From Acheta domesticus (lineage: Eukaryota; Arthropoda; Insecta; Orthoptera; Gryllidae), in contig JAHLJT010000631.1 in assembly GCA_031308135.1 (NCBI GenBank), positions 194,918,685-194,982,684 of the forward strand: a stretch of DNA of 64,000 nucleotides, read 5' to 3'. The notes under the pieces are model-generated. The model did not search any database and was not told the DNA's origin. It saw nothing but the letters and a program-made list of their open reading frames with translations. Both the position numbers and the translations under genes were made by a program. Within the stretch, counting starts at the first letter, position 1; the number at the start of each line of letters is the position of its first letter. Positions 10,700 to 21,979 of the stretch are shown piece after piece.

Positions 10700-13600
10700 T
10701 GGCGCTCTGCTACCAACGTATCTACGTGCACATGGCGCTCGACGGGATGACAGCGGCTGCAATGCACGTAGCCAGGGAAATGCACCTGGTGGTCTCACGA
10801 ACAATGGTTGCAGCACATGTTATGGAAAATATGTTAGAACCTGAAGTTTTTTTAAAAATCGGTCCGCAGGGGGGATGTTTTTTAAGCACATTATATCACA
10901 ACCGTGTTTTTTAGGTTACAATTGTCTTAAATATGACTAATCTGCCACTTGCCCAGTTAATTCACATATAAGACAAACTGTTTGAATAAATCTGTAAGAA
11001 TAAATAAGTATGTATAATTTCGGATATCATCCGTCTGTTATTGGCAATACCCATTAGCCACAGAGAGCTTGCTAAGGTGATGGTGATAGTTGGAATGTGA
11101 GGTGTTTTCTGCTTTCACAAGAAGTATTTTGGAATAAAACTACGTTGTAAATCATAGGTTGCACCATCTTTTACAGTTGTATGGCAATCCAAGGCCGGAA
11201 TATTGTCATCTAAACTCAGAAATCCGTACTTTAGTCCCAAGTAAGGTATGTAGGGAGGTTAGGTTTTTCCACCATTAGTCGAGTGGTGAGCACCGCCCTT
11301 ACTTTTAAACATCACTAGCCATTAATAGTCGATCAACTATCCTAACTGTGTGTGTTTCTGACTTGCTATTATTTGAAATACTAATAGTGAAAAGAACTTG
11401 CTTACATGCCTGCATAAATCACTCAATGAAATTCAGTGATATAAGAGTCACAGTGCGAAAGAATTTAGTGGCGTGCTCACCCTCGATCTATGGCGTAAGT
11501 GTTTTTTTTTACGAAATTCTGTCATTAAATTGTTTACAAAACAGTTGTTTACAACTATAGCTCCACCAAGTTGAGAATGATGTTTACAGGAGCGCGCCAC
11601 CGTCTGCGTTTACAACCGAAACGACAGAGACGGAGACATAAGGATACTCGATTCAAAATTAAAATGGGGCCGTGCCAAACTATTGCGAAAGAAAGCGCGA
11701 TTTAATTCGTTGCAAATCTAGTATCTTCCCAATTAAAATTTTAACTATATTTGGACATGTCTGCACCTCATATTGGAAGATATAAAAGTATACCTTTCTC
11801 TGCAAATCGATTTAAAATTTTGAAACTAATTCTTTCGTAGTAACATTCATACAAATCGTTTATTTTAACTTAAGTAGTTTCTCAGAATATATATCAAATA
11901 AAATTCTTTTTTATGTAAGAAGTAACTACCACCATAATGAATCAAATTAGAGATACTTCTGACAGTAAAGTTAATGTTTTGGTACTTTATTGCATACCTA
12001 ACATTCCGTCTAAAGCCTATGGAAAAAAAGACGAACGAAGGAGAATACAAAATGTTTAAATTCAATTAATAAATATTAAAAATTCAATATAAATATAACT
12101 TTTTATTATAGTCTTGTACAAGAACGGTGAAAAGTAAAAAAAGCAACTTAAAGGGACAAAAGAAAACAGTGCAAATCTTTCATGATGTGTCTCTGAAGTT
12201 ACATTTTATCAGCTGATTCACAACCTCTATGAAGGAGGCCATGGCAATTCCATAGAAGTAGTCTCTGAACTCGCTTCACGCTCCTAGTGACGTTTGTTAG
12301 CAAAACTGACTGTACAGACCTGTGTTTTCACTGTTAGTTCCACGACGCACCGCAATCGCAGCCTTCATTCTTCGCTTGGCCGAGTTATACGCGTTAGAAA
12401 AATAATTCTTGTCTTTATTGTAATCTGTATTGTAGATAAATAACCGTTCCAAAGGAAATTTTGGTCAATGGTTGATTCAGAACATGAATGAATATTTTAA
12501 TCTTAGATAATTTTATATCATAAAATTTAGCATCCCTTTTACTGGTATGAAATTTCAGGAATCCTTTATGTGTGTTTCTGAGTAAAAAATAACTGGTTTC
12601 CATACCCTGATGACGAAAACAATTTTGAGAATTTAACCGTAATTTTTGTATATACTTTAGAGTTCGGAATAGGTAATGCATGCGACGATTGTTAAAATGC
12701 AAGCGCAACAAGAAAATGCAAGAAACAACAAGAAAATATCGAATAATTACTATTGACAATCCCATCGATCTGTATAACTTATTTATGCTAGTTAATATTA
12801 AATTATTTATGCCGGACACCAAGTAGTATTTTTCCTCTTTTGTGAACCAACAAGCTTTTCTTTCGAAATATTAAGAGAGCTCAAAAATGAATATAAAAAT
12901 TATAAAATATATCATGAAGCTGTTAAAGTTATGAAATAAATAAATAAGTATTTTCATATTTTCTTTAAGTACGGCGAGTATGTTTCACGTACAGAAGGTT
13001 AATGAAGTTTACGTATTATTGGATAAATAGAAATCTATGACAGATATACTGGATATAAAAATTGCACACCTTGCCTCTCACCAGCCGCAGATAATTTTTA
13101 CTAGCGTTTAATTTGTTTCCGTAAAAGTGTTTTCTTTAAAGTGTATTTATATGTATATTTTTATACATAAATATTTCTTACTGTATTTTTAAACATATTT
13201 TATATGAATATGACTCTTGGCCTCCGGCAGGCCTCTATTTTTTCTGTCAAACTAAATGATAATCACAATTCCTTAATATGCTGTACTTAATGGTATCTTA
13301 GGTATATTTTACGAGATGCATCAAGAAAATACGTTTCGCTCGGTGATAAAAAGAAAACACAATTTGATGGAAAAAGCATATACAGCAATCGTTTCGCTAG
13401 GTTTTCACATTATAACCAGCAGAACTGAGACTACTTTATACCGTGGATCATTTGTACCTGTGGGTCTAAAGTCGGCCACCTGGGATAGGTACCAGGAGTT
13501 GACAGCCACCTGCAACTCTGCGTTACAGTGATTCGTATAATTTTGACCTCACAGAAACCTCTTGAGATGTAGGAAAAGATGAAAAACTCAGAGGGCGAGA

Positions 13601-15915
13601 TCCGGACGATAGGGTGGATGGTCAAACGCCTACCAGCGGAAATGCTGCAGATCTGTTGTGAGGCGAACCCTGAGTATGAACACGATGCATACTTTCATGT
13701 GACAATACGCTAGTGAAAATCCTATGCTCACGATTGCCAATTTCAATTTGGTTCTAGAGTAAGATTTTTCAGGAATTCAGAGCTCTTAAATTTTATTATT
13801 TTTTTCACGCAGATTGCAATTAAAATGACAACAGATGTGACATTATTGTTTCCACAGGACATCCGCTGACTGGATCCCCTAGCTCACTCTTATGCACAAT
13901 CCTGTGGTTTAAATGCAGAACTGCTACGACTAACGTCATGTGTGTTCAATTGTATGAATGATTATGTCAGCTGAGATGAGCGCTTCTGTCGATTCAATAC
14001 CGGAAATTAGGTCATCGCAAATATAATTGCCAGTTCGATCAAATCATGAACCATACGTTAGATTTTCCGTAACTGCATGGTGCTGAAGTTAGAGACTGGA
14101 TACAGTGCGTCAACTTACATTTTCTCTTCTGCATATTGTCTGCAAAAAGACTTTGACTTAAAAAAAACAAGTAAGAGAGATAGAAATTGAACTATAAGCG
14201 GTGATGTGACAATATTTCATTTTATACGTTTTAAATTGATGGAATATTTTATTTATTTATTTACAAAACGTGTGTATTCAACTGTAATCACTGACAATAG
14301 TTTCAGCATAACCAGCTAATATGTTCGAAGGTTACAGACAGGTTATGACTACAAGTCTATTGTAAATAAAATGATTTATGTTGTATTATTATATTTTTGT
14401 CAAACCGATTATTTCATTATTGACACAAATAACATTTTAATATTGACACAAGAAACCGTTTAATCTGATAAAATCTTTTAAGAAACTATTACACCTACGA
14501 ACTTCTGAGCAATTATATGGCGCTGACATTGAAAAATAATGTTCATGTTAACTTGTCTCGTTGATTCATAGGAAGAAACAAGTGGCTGAACTCGAAACAA
14601 GTAAACATCTTTCTTTAAAAGTATTGCATGCTAACAGTGTTCAGCGTTAGTAGGATAACTGGATGGTGTTCAGGTGACGTATTGGATTTAAATCATAAAA
14701 GTTCATTTGAAGAAAGGTGGAGAAAAATGTTCGTGTGATCATTGTAAACCAGAGAAAAGTACTTCAAACCGTAGAACCTAATGTATCAAGAAAACTGTAT
14801 ATTTTGTTATACAAGTCGCCAAGCAACATAGTTGCACCTACACCAAAGATGATTTAAAATGTTTTCACAGGAACACCGTTGAATTTGTAGATTAATGTGT
14901 AACTTAATAGTCAGTCATAGGTAGGTCATTGACTTACCCTTGACCGCTTCCTTTTATGAGTCTTTATGATAGTCTTTTTCAACAACAAAACAATAACAAA
15001 ATTAAAAACCAGACTTCTGCCTCACTGGTTCATAAATCCCATCAACTTCTCCAAACACTGAGAAGTTATCACTACTTATTTCATAATGAAATCACGCACA
15101 CTATTGCATAACATCTACAATTCGTGGAACAGAGAAGCCCTCGATGTAGTCTTCATGACCTCAAGAAGCGTTCTGCTTGTTTATCCGGGGCGGACGGTGG
15201 GTTCCAGACTCGGGGGGACGCAGACAAATTCAGACAAGAAATCATATTGTTATATTTGGAGTCAATGACCTTTGCTTACTGGTAAACTTTTATTGGTGAC
15301 ATTCCAAATAAAAATATTAGATTTAATATTTCTTCATTTCTCTGCAATAACGGCACTTCCATTAAAGATGTCACTGTGTTCACAGAAATACTGGGATTGC
15401 CACACGATGCAACGCACATTGCAACCACAGAGCTCCCTCTGTCTATGAACCAACCACGTCTTTACAGGAGGAGGCCAGACGCGCGAGAGCCTCCGTGCCA
15501 AAACAATTCCAAACCTGGACAAAACTATTTTCGTATTGGTTAAGAAAAGTTTCCATGGCAACAATGGAAAGCTTGGGTCACCGGTAGCTGTATTGCAGGC
15601 AGGCAAAAGCAGTCCTAATCCTTGGTCATGCTACCTACGTGTAACGTATAGAACTGCTTGGCTCCATCTTGAATTGTAACGCTATGTTTGCAGCAAAAGA
15701 AACAACTTATTTTAAATGTTAACTCACCCGCCTTAAGCATTTATGTCAATTTTGGACAAAGTTAATTCTAACAATTTGTAAGTTGAAATATACATAGTTT
15801 GTGTTGTTAATCAATTTTGTGGGCAGATCTGGCCTCCCTTGCGTCCTCTGAAAATCCGACACTGGTCTTCTAAAGTGATATCCGTTTGGTAGGTACAGAC
15901 AAATGTCAATGAAAA
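10700..15915. other. Long AT-rich interval without a recognised gene
   Basis: About 5.2 kb with no repeat of either named family, no tRNA-like head and no coding domain. The longest frame, 135 codons on the minus strand at 12415-12822, is rich in L, I, F, K and N as expected of AT-rich random sequence. A moderately GC-rich patch at 15150-15240 and another at 15420-15490 do not resolve into exons. Confidence 0.5.
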
Positions 15916-15919
15916 CCCG

Positions 15920-15998
15920 CTACGTTAAACGGCATTGAAAAGAGTTAACCTGTATTTGGCTATACAGGGTTAACTCTTTTCAATGACGTTTAACGTAG
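15920..15998. repeat. Near-perfect inverted repeat (hairpin)
   Basis: Two arms of about 35 bases (CTACGTTAAAC...GAGTTAACC and its complement GGGTTAACTC...GTTTAACGTAG) surround a loop of a few bases near TTTGGC. Only one or two mismatches and one indel are visible, so it is either young or maintained. It could form a cruciform in DNA or a long hairpin in RNA. Confidence 0.9.
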
Positions 15999-16124
15999 AG
16001 AAGCGGAAATGAGAGGTCTCAATTTAATTTCCAAGAAGTTCCTGCTTTCTTTGACGATTACAGCGTTCAGTATAGCGCCAATACGAACTCGCAGAGATGT
16101 TGGGCTGTGATTGAGACCACAAAA

Positions 16125-16265
16125 CAAGAAATGTTGGTATTGATTCCGAAGAGGAAAGATTTAAAGTTTGTTCGTACGGTGAAACCACGCAACACGAAAG
16201 TGCGTTATTGGTTCGAAGAAAAAAGATTTGAAGTTTATACCTGGAAATGAAACCGTATAACACGT
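16125..16265. repeat. ~67-bp tandem duplication, two diverged units
   Basis: CGAAGAGGAAAGATTTAAAGTTT at 16147 and CGAAGAAAAAAGATTTGAAGTTT at 16214 are in register, and both are followed by GAAACC and AACACG words at the same spacing. The duplication lies just downstream of the 15.92-kb hairpin. Confidence 0.7.
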
Positions 16266-16269
16266 GCCA

Positions 16270-17590
16270 CAGAATATCTTTGAGTTTTTAGGGAAGTTTA
16301 TTGTGAGATAAAATTTGTACGAGGCTTACGAGTTATCCCCAACTGCTTAAATAAAAATTTCGAAACTATTTGTGAGGGCAGTTGATAATTTCTAATTTGA
16401 AAGATGAATAGTGATAAATCTGTAATGCACACTGTCAATATCTGAGAGGTTAACGATGGTAATTCCCCTTCAGTTTGGAGTAAATGAAAAGTGAGCACCA
16501 CAGCTCACCATTAAACCAAAAGGAGTTATATCTCCTTTAAAATTATATGTGGGTTATCTGCAGTAGATATAGCACCATTTCTTTTATTACGCACACATTT
16601 GCAAAACAAGAAAACGTAGCACTTAGAACCATAAAGAACTGAATCACATTAAGGTATTTTTGAAAAACATTTATAAATTGAAAATGCAAATTCCGGAAAC
16701 TTCTTGTTGACAAATATTCGGATACGTCTACTTAAAACTATAATTAGTTTGCCGCTTGCTGTAAAGATGCTACTCGCACTATCATAAATTTACGTTGAAA
16801 TCTCAAAGATATCAATGGTGGGCTGTTGTTCTTTATAGTTTCAGGGACCTCAATTGTGAAAATTCATTATATCATTTTCAATTACTATGAGGTTAAAACT
16901 GTTCAACTAAACATCAACGTCAACGATTACTGAGGTTTAGCATGAAAAAATAAAAGAAGTCAACTCCGTCAACTTAATATGTGTTTTTAGAGAGCCGGCT
17001 TTCGACAGCTTTGCCGTCGACATTTGTCTACAAATATCAACAAAATAAAATATTAATAAAATATCAGGTAAATACAAAATGAGACAAAAAAGGGGGATTA
17101 ATATAAATAATAGTTCATTTAAAAATTATAATAATTAACAAATAAAATAACAAAACATGTAATATTCCCACACTTTGTTTAACACCTGCAGATTCCACAA
17201 ATACGCACCCACAATGACTATAAAACATTGAATTTCTCTGAAAAACACTTGCCAGTGAACACAAGTACAACGCGATGCGTATTGTCTTTACGTGCTTCTA
17301 AGGCAAACTGTGCGGCGGTTTGGATGATTATTGAGATTGATTATTTGGTGTTTACTAGCGCTTTAATAGTATGGTTTTAGTCACGTAAGTTTAGTGCATG
17401 TTATAATGGTTGTGGTGGTATGCTTCCGCTTCTGGAACGCGAATTCGTTACTAACTTATACGTCAGAATGAGAGGTTTTCACCAATCAGGTATCTCATGC
17501 AGCAAGGCATCGGCCGATCAGGAAGAAACTTCAAGCTCTAGAAGGATATCCCAAAATGTGAGACAGGATAGTTCATGTAAGTGCGTCTAT
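16270..17590. other. AT-rich interval with one repeat-end motif
   Basis: No gene is recognised. At 16991-17030 a GAGCCGGCTTTCGACAGC segment contains, on the minus strand, a short stem (GACGGC/GCTGTC around AAA) followed by GAAAGCCGG. This is a motif also resembling pieces of the two foldback elements (see findings). The rest is featureless. Confidence 0.45.
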
Positions 17591-17594
17591 ACGA

Positions 17595-18078
17595 CCGGGA
17601 GAGGTGGCTCAGGAGATCAACTGATGTCACTGCAGTGCCTATGGCCGGAAGGTCTTCGGATTAAGTAACGACAGTGGCAGGATTTTCGGCACCAGCTAGA
17701 TAGTTAAGTCGTTTTCCACGGTTTATCTTATCAACATCAGGCAAATGCCGGAGCAGTATCCTAGCAAACGGGCCACGGACCACGCGCGATCTACCGTCCT
17801 TCTTGTCTTATTCTCACCCCTTACTTACACACACGTCTATTCACAATCACTACTCTACCACATGTCGGGAGACCGATCGGGAGCTTAGAGCTTGTTCCAG
17901 GGCCTCGCTGGTAGGAGATACCTATTTGGGGAAAACCCCGCTAGCGGACGGTAGGTCGACGTCGGATTTCACCAACCAGCGGGGAAAGATCACCGCCACC
18001 TCCCGAGGAAAAATATGCACTACACTTGCGGAACTAATGATCTTAGCTGTTGACGCTTCCAGAGTCAATAATTATTCA
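17595..18078 (+). mobile_element. SINE-like repeat family A, copy A3 (near full length)
   Basis: It aligns end to end with copy A1: GAGGTGGCTCAGGAGATCAAC, CACTGCAGTGCCT, CAGGATTTTCGGCACCAGCTAG, AACATCAGGCAAATGCCGG, CCCTTACTTACACACAC, CGGGAGACCGATCGGGA, GGAGATACCT, GATCACCGCCACCTCCCGAG, ACTACACTTGCGGAACTAATGA, and AGCTGTTGACGC. The head GGTGGCTCA plus CTTCGGATTAAGT gives plausible A- and B-box remnants. The (GGAGGCGGA)n array starts about 100 bases downstream. Confidence 0.85.
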
Positions 18079-18175
18079 GGCGTCTATATGTAAGGGGAGA
18101 ATAGGTCATGAATGAAGAAGGAAAGTTCGCGCGCAGGCCGAGGTTTGTTGTTAAGATGCGGCGAAGACGGCTCTG

Positions 18176-18513
18176 ACTGGGAGAGGCGGGAGAGGCGGGA
18201 GAAGCGGGAGAGGCGGGAGAGGCGGGAGAAGCGGGAGAGGCGGGAGAGGCGGGAGAGGCGGGAGAGGCGGGGGAGGCGGGGGAGGCGGAGGAGGCGGAGG
18301 AGGCGGAGGAGGCGGAGGAGGCGGAGGAGGCGGAGGAGGAGGCGGAAGAGGCGGAGGAGGTGGAGGCGGAGGAGGAGGCGGAGGCGGAGGAGGAGGCGGC
18401 GGAGGAGGCGGAGGAGGCGGAGGAGGCGGAGGAGGCGGAGGAGGCGGAGGAGGCGGAGGAGGCGGAGGAGGCGGAGGAGGCGGAGGAGGCGGGGGAGGCG
18501 GGGGAGGCGGGGG
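18176..18513 (+). repeat. 9-bp G-rich minisatellite (GAGAGGCGG to GGAGGCGGA)
   Basis: The period is nine throughout, roughly 37 units. The left end shows a 27-bp higher-order pattern (two GAGAGGCGG then GAGAAGCGG). The centre is homogeneous GGAGGCGGA with two insertions near 18330-18400. The right end is GGGAGGCGG. It reads as a Glu-Glu-Ala run on plus and as an Ala-Ser-Ser run on minus, so the 145-216-codon frames are artefacts. The plus strand has strong G-quadruplex potential. Confidence 0.95.
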
Positions 18514-18960
18514 CGAGGGCGGCAGCGGGGGGCCTGCGAGAACGGCTGAGCGCAGGGGCGGCAGGAGCAGCCGTGAGCGGGGCCGCCAACGAGAACGGCG
18601 AGGCGGTGAGCGGCCGTGACGGGGAGGTGGAGGGCAGCGAGCGCGTGCGATCGGGACGATTGGCGGCGAGCGACCGCGCGACGCTAGTTGAACCGCCTCG
18701 TGCCGTAATAATCACACTAACTCACGGCGAGCCTCAGCCCAGCGCTCCGTCTGAAATATTGCTGCGCTGCGGCCTGGCACAGCCACCGGAAATCGATAGA
18801 CCCGCAGAGGGCAGGCAGGTACAGACGCAGCGCGCGCCGCGCACTGACACGAGAGGACGAAAGAGGTGGGCGACTGGAGCGCCTCTCGTGGTTACGCAAC
18901 CAGATGCAACTACACGAGATCGGTCTGAAAAGAATCCGACCGCTTTGTAGATTACATCAT
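18514..18960. other. GC-rich, CpG-dense block next to the 9-mer array
   Basis: Non-repetitive CG-rich DNA (GCGCGCCGCGC-type words near 18830). It may be a CpG island. Frames crossing it on both strands are continuations of array frames, and none has a recognised domain. Confidence 0.45.
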
Positions 18961-18964
18961 GGGG

Positions 18965-19545
18965 TTGGGTTCCGGATCTTCGAAGCGGAAGGTCCTTCTT
19001 GCTCAAACACATTCAGAACCCTGAAACTTTCATCCCTCAATCTTTCAAACACTTATTGAAGGCAACTTTTGGATATGTGCGCAGCACTTCCGTCATGTTC
19101 TGCATGAATTTGTTTTTGTTATGACTCAATCAATTTCTGAGTGTCATTTTCAACAAAAAATAGTTTATTGTCATGTTGAATGTGAATACTTCTATGAATT
19201 TACATGTATCAGTTCCAATCTCTGTAGCAATTCAATTCTATAAGGGATAATTCTCATTTGGTCCTAGGATCAATAAAATAGAAGGTCCCTTCGGAAACTC
19301 AGTATTTCCATGTTACATTCCTATAGTTAAGCACTTACATACATTTAATTCTCATCACGTTCTTACTTGGTAATTATAACTAGAACAAATACATATAGCT
19401 GTCTATATTTTTGTCGAAAGTTAGGTTTTTTTTAGAAGTTCGTTGAACAATCGGAATTTGAATATTTTGGTTAAAAGAGATTACATATGCTTCAACAAAA
19501 AGGTCTGAAAGAAATTTTTAAAAAAAGATGACCTCGTAAGAGTCA
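18965..19545. other. AT-rich DNA, nothing recognised
   Basis: No gene, repeat copy or RNA gene is visible. It separates the GC-rich block from family A copy A4. Confidence 0.45.
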
Positions 19546-19549
19546 AGTA

Positions 19550-20180
19550 CTTTCTCGTTCTTATCTTTCCTCACCTCTTACCTACTTTCACACACTTACG
19601 CGCATTACATTTTCGCATATGTTGGAAGTCGAGGCGGAATCATAGACCTTGTCCCGGTTGGGGCAGTGCCTTACTGGTGGTGGACACCTGAATTGGAAAA
19701 ACCCGGAAGTCGCAGAGTCGCAGAGCCGCAGGGTCGCAGAGCCCCAGAGCCCCAGAGCCGCAGAGCCGCAGAGCCGCAGAGTCGCAGAGCCGCAGAGTCG
19801 CAGAGCCGCAGAGTCGCAGAGTCGCAGAGTCGCAGAGTCGCAGAGTCGCAGAGTCGCAGAGTCGCAGAGTCGCAGAGTCGCAGAGTCGCAGAGTCGCAGA
19901 GTCGCAGAGTCGCAGAGTCGCAGAGTCGCAGAGTCGCACAGTCGCACAGTCGCACAGTCGCAGAGTCGCAGAGTCGCAGAGTCGCACAGTCGCACAGTCG
20001 CAGAGTCGCAGAGTCGCACAGTCGCACAGTCGCACAGTCGCAGAGTCGCACAGTCGCACAGTCGCACAGTCGCACAGTCGCACAGTCGCACAGTCGCACA
20101 GTCGCAGGGAAGGGCATCATGATCCAGCGGGAGAAGATCCACAATGGCAGTAGACGCGTCCAGGAACACGAAGTAATCAA
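19550..20180 (+). mobile_element. Family A, copy A4, 3' half with an internal octamer array
   Basis: The left part matches the family middle: TTCTTATCTTTCCTCACC, CTTTCACACACTTACGCGCATTAC, CTTGTCCCGGTTGGGGCAGTGCC, and GGTGGACACCTGAATTGG followed by AAAAACCCGG. The family then is interrupted by the octamer array (19713-20107) and resumes with CAGCGGGAGAAGATC and AGACGCGTCCAGGAA. The array lies where other copies have the GCTAGCCGACGGTAGGTCGACG segment, so it probably grew from the element's own sequence. Confidence 0.8.
19713..20107 (+). repeat. Octamer minisatellite (GTCGCAGA / GTCGCACA)
   Basis: About 49 units of exactly eight bases occur. Variants are spatially sorted: GCCGCAGA/GCCCCAGA types at the left end, pure GTCGCAGA in the centre, and GTCGCACA dominating the right third in blocks of one to eight units. 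Translation gives an eight-residue repeat (SQSRRVAE on plus, LRLCDSAT on minus), which explains frames of up to 203 codons. It is not CRISPR, as there are no spacers. Confidence 0.95.
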
Positions 20181-20189
20181 TTAAACAAG

Positions 20190-21850
20190 GTGAGTTCACT
20201 TAGCAACTCTATTTTATTGTGACTAACTTACTTGATATAAAGACAAGGCCATTTATTTTTAAGTGATAAATATTGTAAAGTGTATAACCAACCAACATTT
20301 ATTTGCTTCTTTCTGTTCTACGTCATACATTTAGATAAATTCATAGTAAAAACGAAACCTGAAAACCGACAGGACAAAACATTTCTATTTTCTTGCCATT
20401 TCCTCTGCAAAGTCCGTTCTAAATTTCAAAACTGCTCTATCCGGATTAGACAAGGATATGTCTGTACATACAAAATAAAATATGTTGTGCTACTTTTATA
20501 TCGCCTTTAGATTTGTTTGAGATATCGATGTTTCATGCACATTGTTCTGCCAATTCTACCATCTAATTCGTTTCGCGTCAATCACAGCAAGAGTATGAGG
20601 CGTTCGCTTGCTTGTAAATTATTTGACCTCCAGTTTATTTGCTTGGTTTATTTCCATCACGCTCCTGGACGTTTTCTCCATCCCTTGTTCCATTAAAGCG
20701 TAATTTATTAAAAAACACTTTTGTTCGGATAAAATACGCACCTTCATCGCGTTAAACAATGGAAATATTCCAATGTAAAATTTGAAAAGTAATAGCTATC
20801 AGGAACCTCACTAACTCTAAGGAAAAGTTGTATAGAATTACTTTCTCATTAATACTCCCTTACATCATTTGCAAAATAAAATATATTCTTGGGAATGTAT
20901 TTAATGATTCTTATAAAATTGAACTCTATTTACTTACATCAAAATATTGAAACAAAAACATCAATAACTACATTGAAATATTTTCTATGATTTGGTCAAA
21001 TTTAGATCAAATTTATTTATAACTTGACCGTACATACCATCTAAATTGAAATATTAATCTGAATTGAAGGTGAATGAATATTAAGCTGCAATGAACTCTC
21101 AATTGATGGTCATTTTTCCACATTCGAAGTAACGGAAGCATATGACATACAACATGTAAAACAATACGTTGTTGCACATTGGTACATATTGAAGAAGTTT
21201 CGCATCTTGAAGTGTTGTATTGTAGGTCGTGATAATTCGTAAAAATAAAATATTAAAATGTGATGCTTTTAAATGATGATTTTTCAATGATTCCTATCTT
21301 TTTACACCCACAATTAAGCTACAATAAATTATATTTTTGTATTTCTACTTTGGAAAAAATTAATACTCTTTTGACAGCCTATTTCATCTAAAATAAATAC
21401 CTGAACTTCCGAGCTCTAATAATAAAATATTAAACGCAATGACGTGTGTTCAACTAGAATGACTGGTCCCGCCGTCGTAAATAAAGATTAAATAACATTT
21501 TTTTAAATATTTGAAACATCTTACGGCTATCTGTAGCAGCAGCGAGAATGAACGAGATTTCTGTTGCTATTGAAAACGCTAGCTACAGTTATGACATGTC
21601 GCATTTAAGACACGTACACCATATGCATGCGATTTTTTGTGCATCATTGTCTGCTTAAATGAGGTCTTAGTGATCCACTACACCCTTCATTCGATATTAT
21701 CGTGTCACGGTGCCTGTCTAATGACAAACATCTTATTACAGACAAATGACAAACATTCTTATAAAAGACAACACTTATTTCTCGCGCACTTTCTTTAAGG
21801 TATCTTAAGTTTCAAAGTTGTCATTTGATTCAGAAACAAAAATTATCATC
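20190..21850. other. AT-rich DNA, no recognisable gene
   Basis: Short frames only. No dispersed repeat shared with the rest of the window was identified before the family B fragment near 21858. Confidence 0.5.
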
Positions 21851-21857
21851 TCACCGT

Positions 21858-21975
21858 GCACATTATTTCTACTTTCTCTCTATGGAGTAGAGATAAATTT
21901 ATGTAATTCTGTGCGAAAGAACGGCGAATTTTTGACAGAAAAACACTTATTACATTTTAATAACTATCAGGAAAA
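21858..21975 (+). repeat. Dispersed repeat family B, copy 3 (5' fragment)
   Basis: It matches copies 2 and 5: ATTTCTACTTTCTCTCTATGGAGTAGAGATAAATTTATGTAATTCTGTGCGAAA as landmark words in order, then TTTTTGACAGAAAAACACTTATTACA. The downstream family body is absent. The 64-codon frame at 21818-22012 is read through it. Confidence 0.65.
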
Positions 21976-21979
21976 CCGA

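Noticed and set aside
10555..10914. 119-codon plus-strand frame
   Set aside because: Its first third is read through family A copy A2.
12415..12822. 135-codon minus-strand gene candidate
   Set aside because: Composition typical of AT-rich random frames; no motif and no splice or promoter support.
18065..18950. 145-216-codon Glu-Glu-Ala, Arg and Ala-Ser-Ser frames
   Set aside because: Period-9 array translated in several frames; no non-repetitive domain.
19713..20107. Possible CRISPR array
   Set aside because: Units are contiguous octamers with no spacers, and the genome is eukaryotic in character.
19588..20199. Up to 203-codon frames with eight-residue repeats
   Set aside because: Octamer array shadows on both strands.
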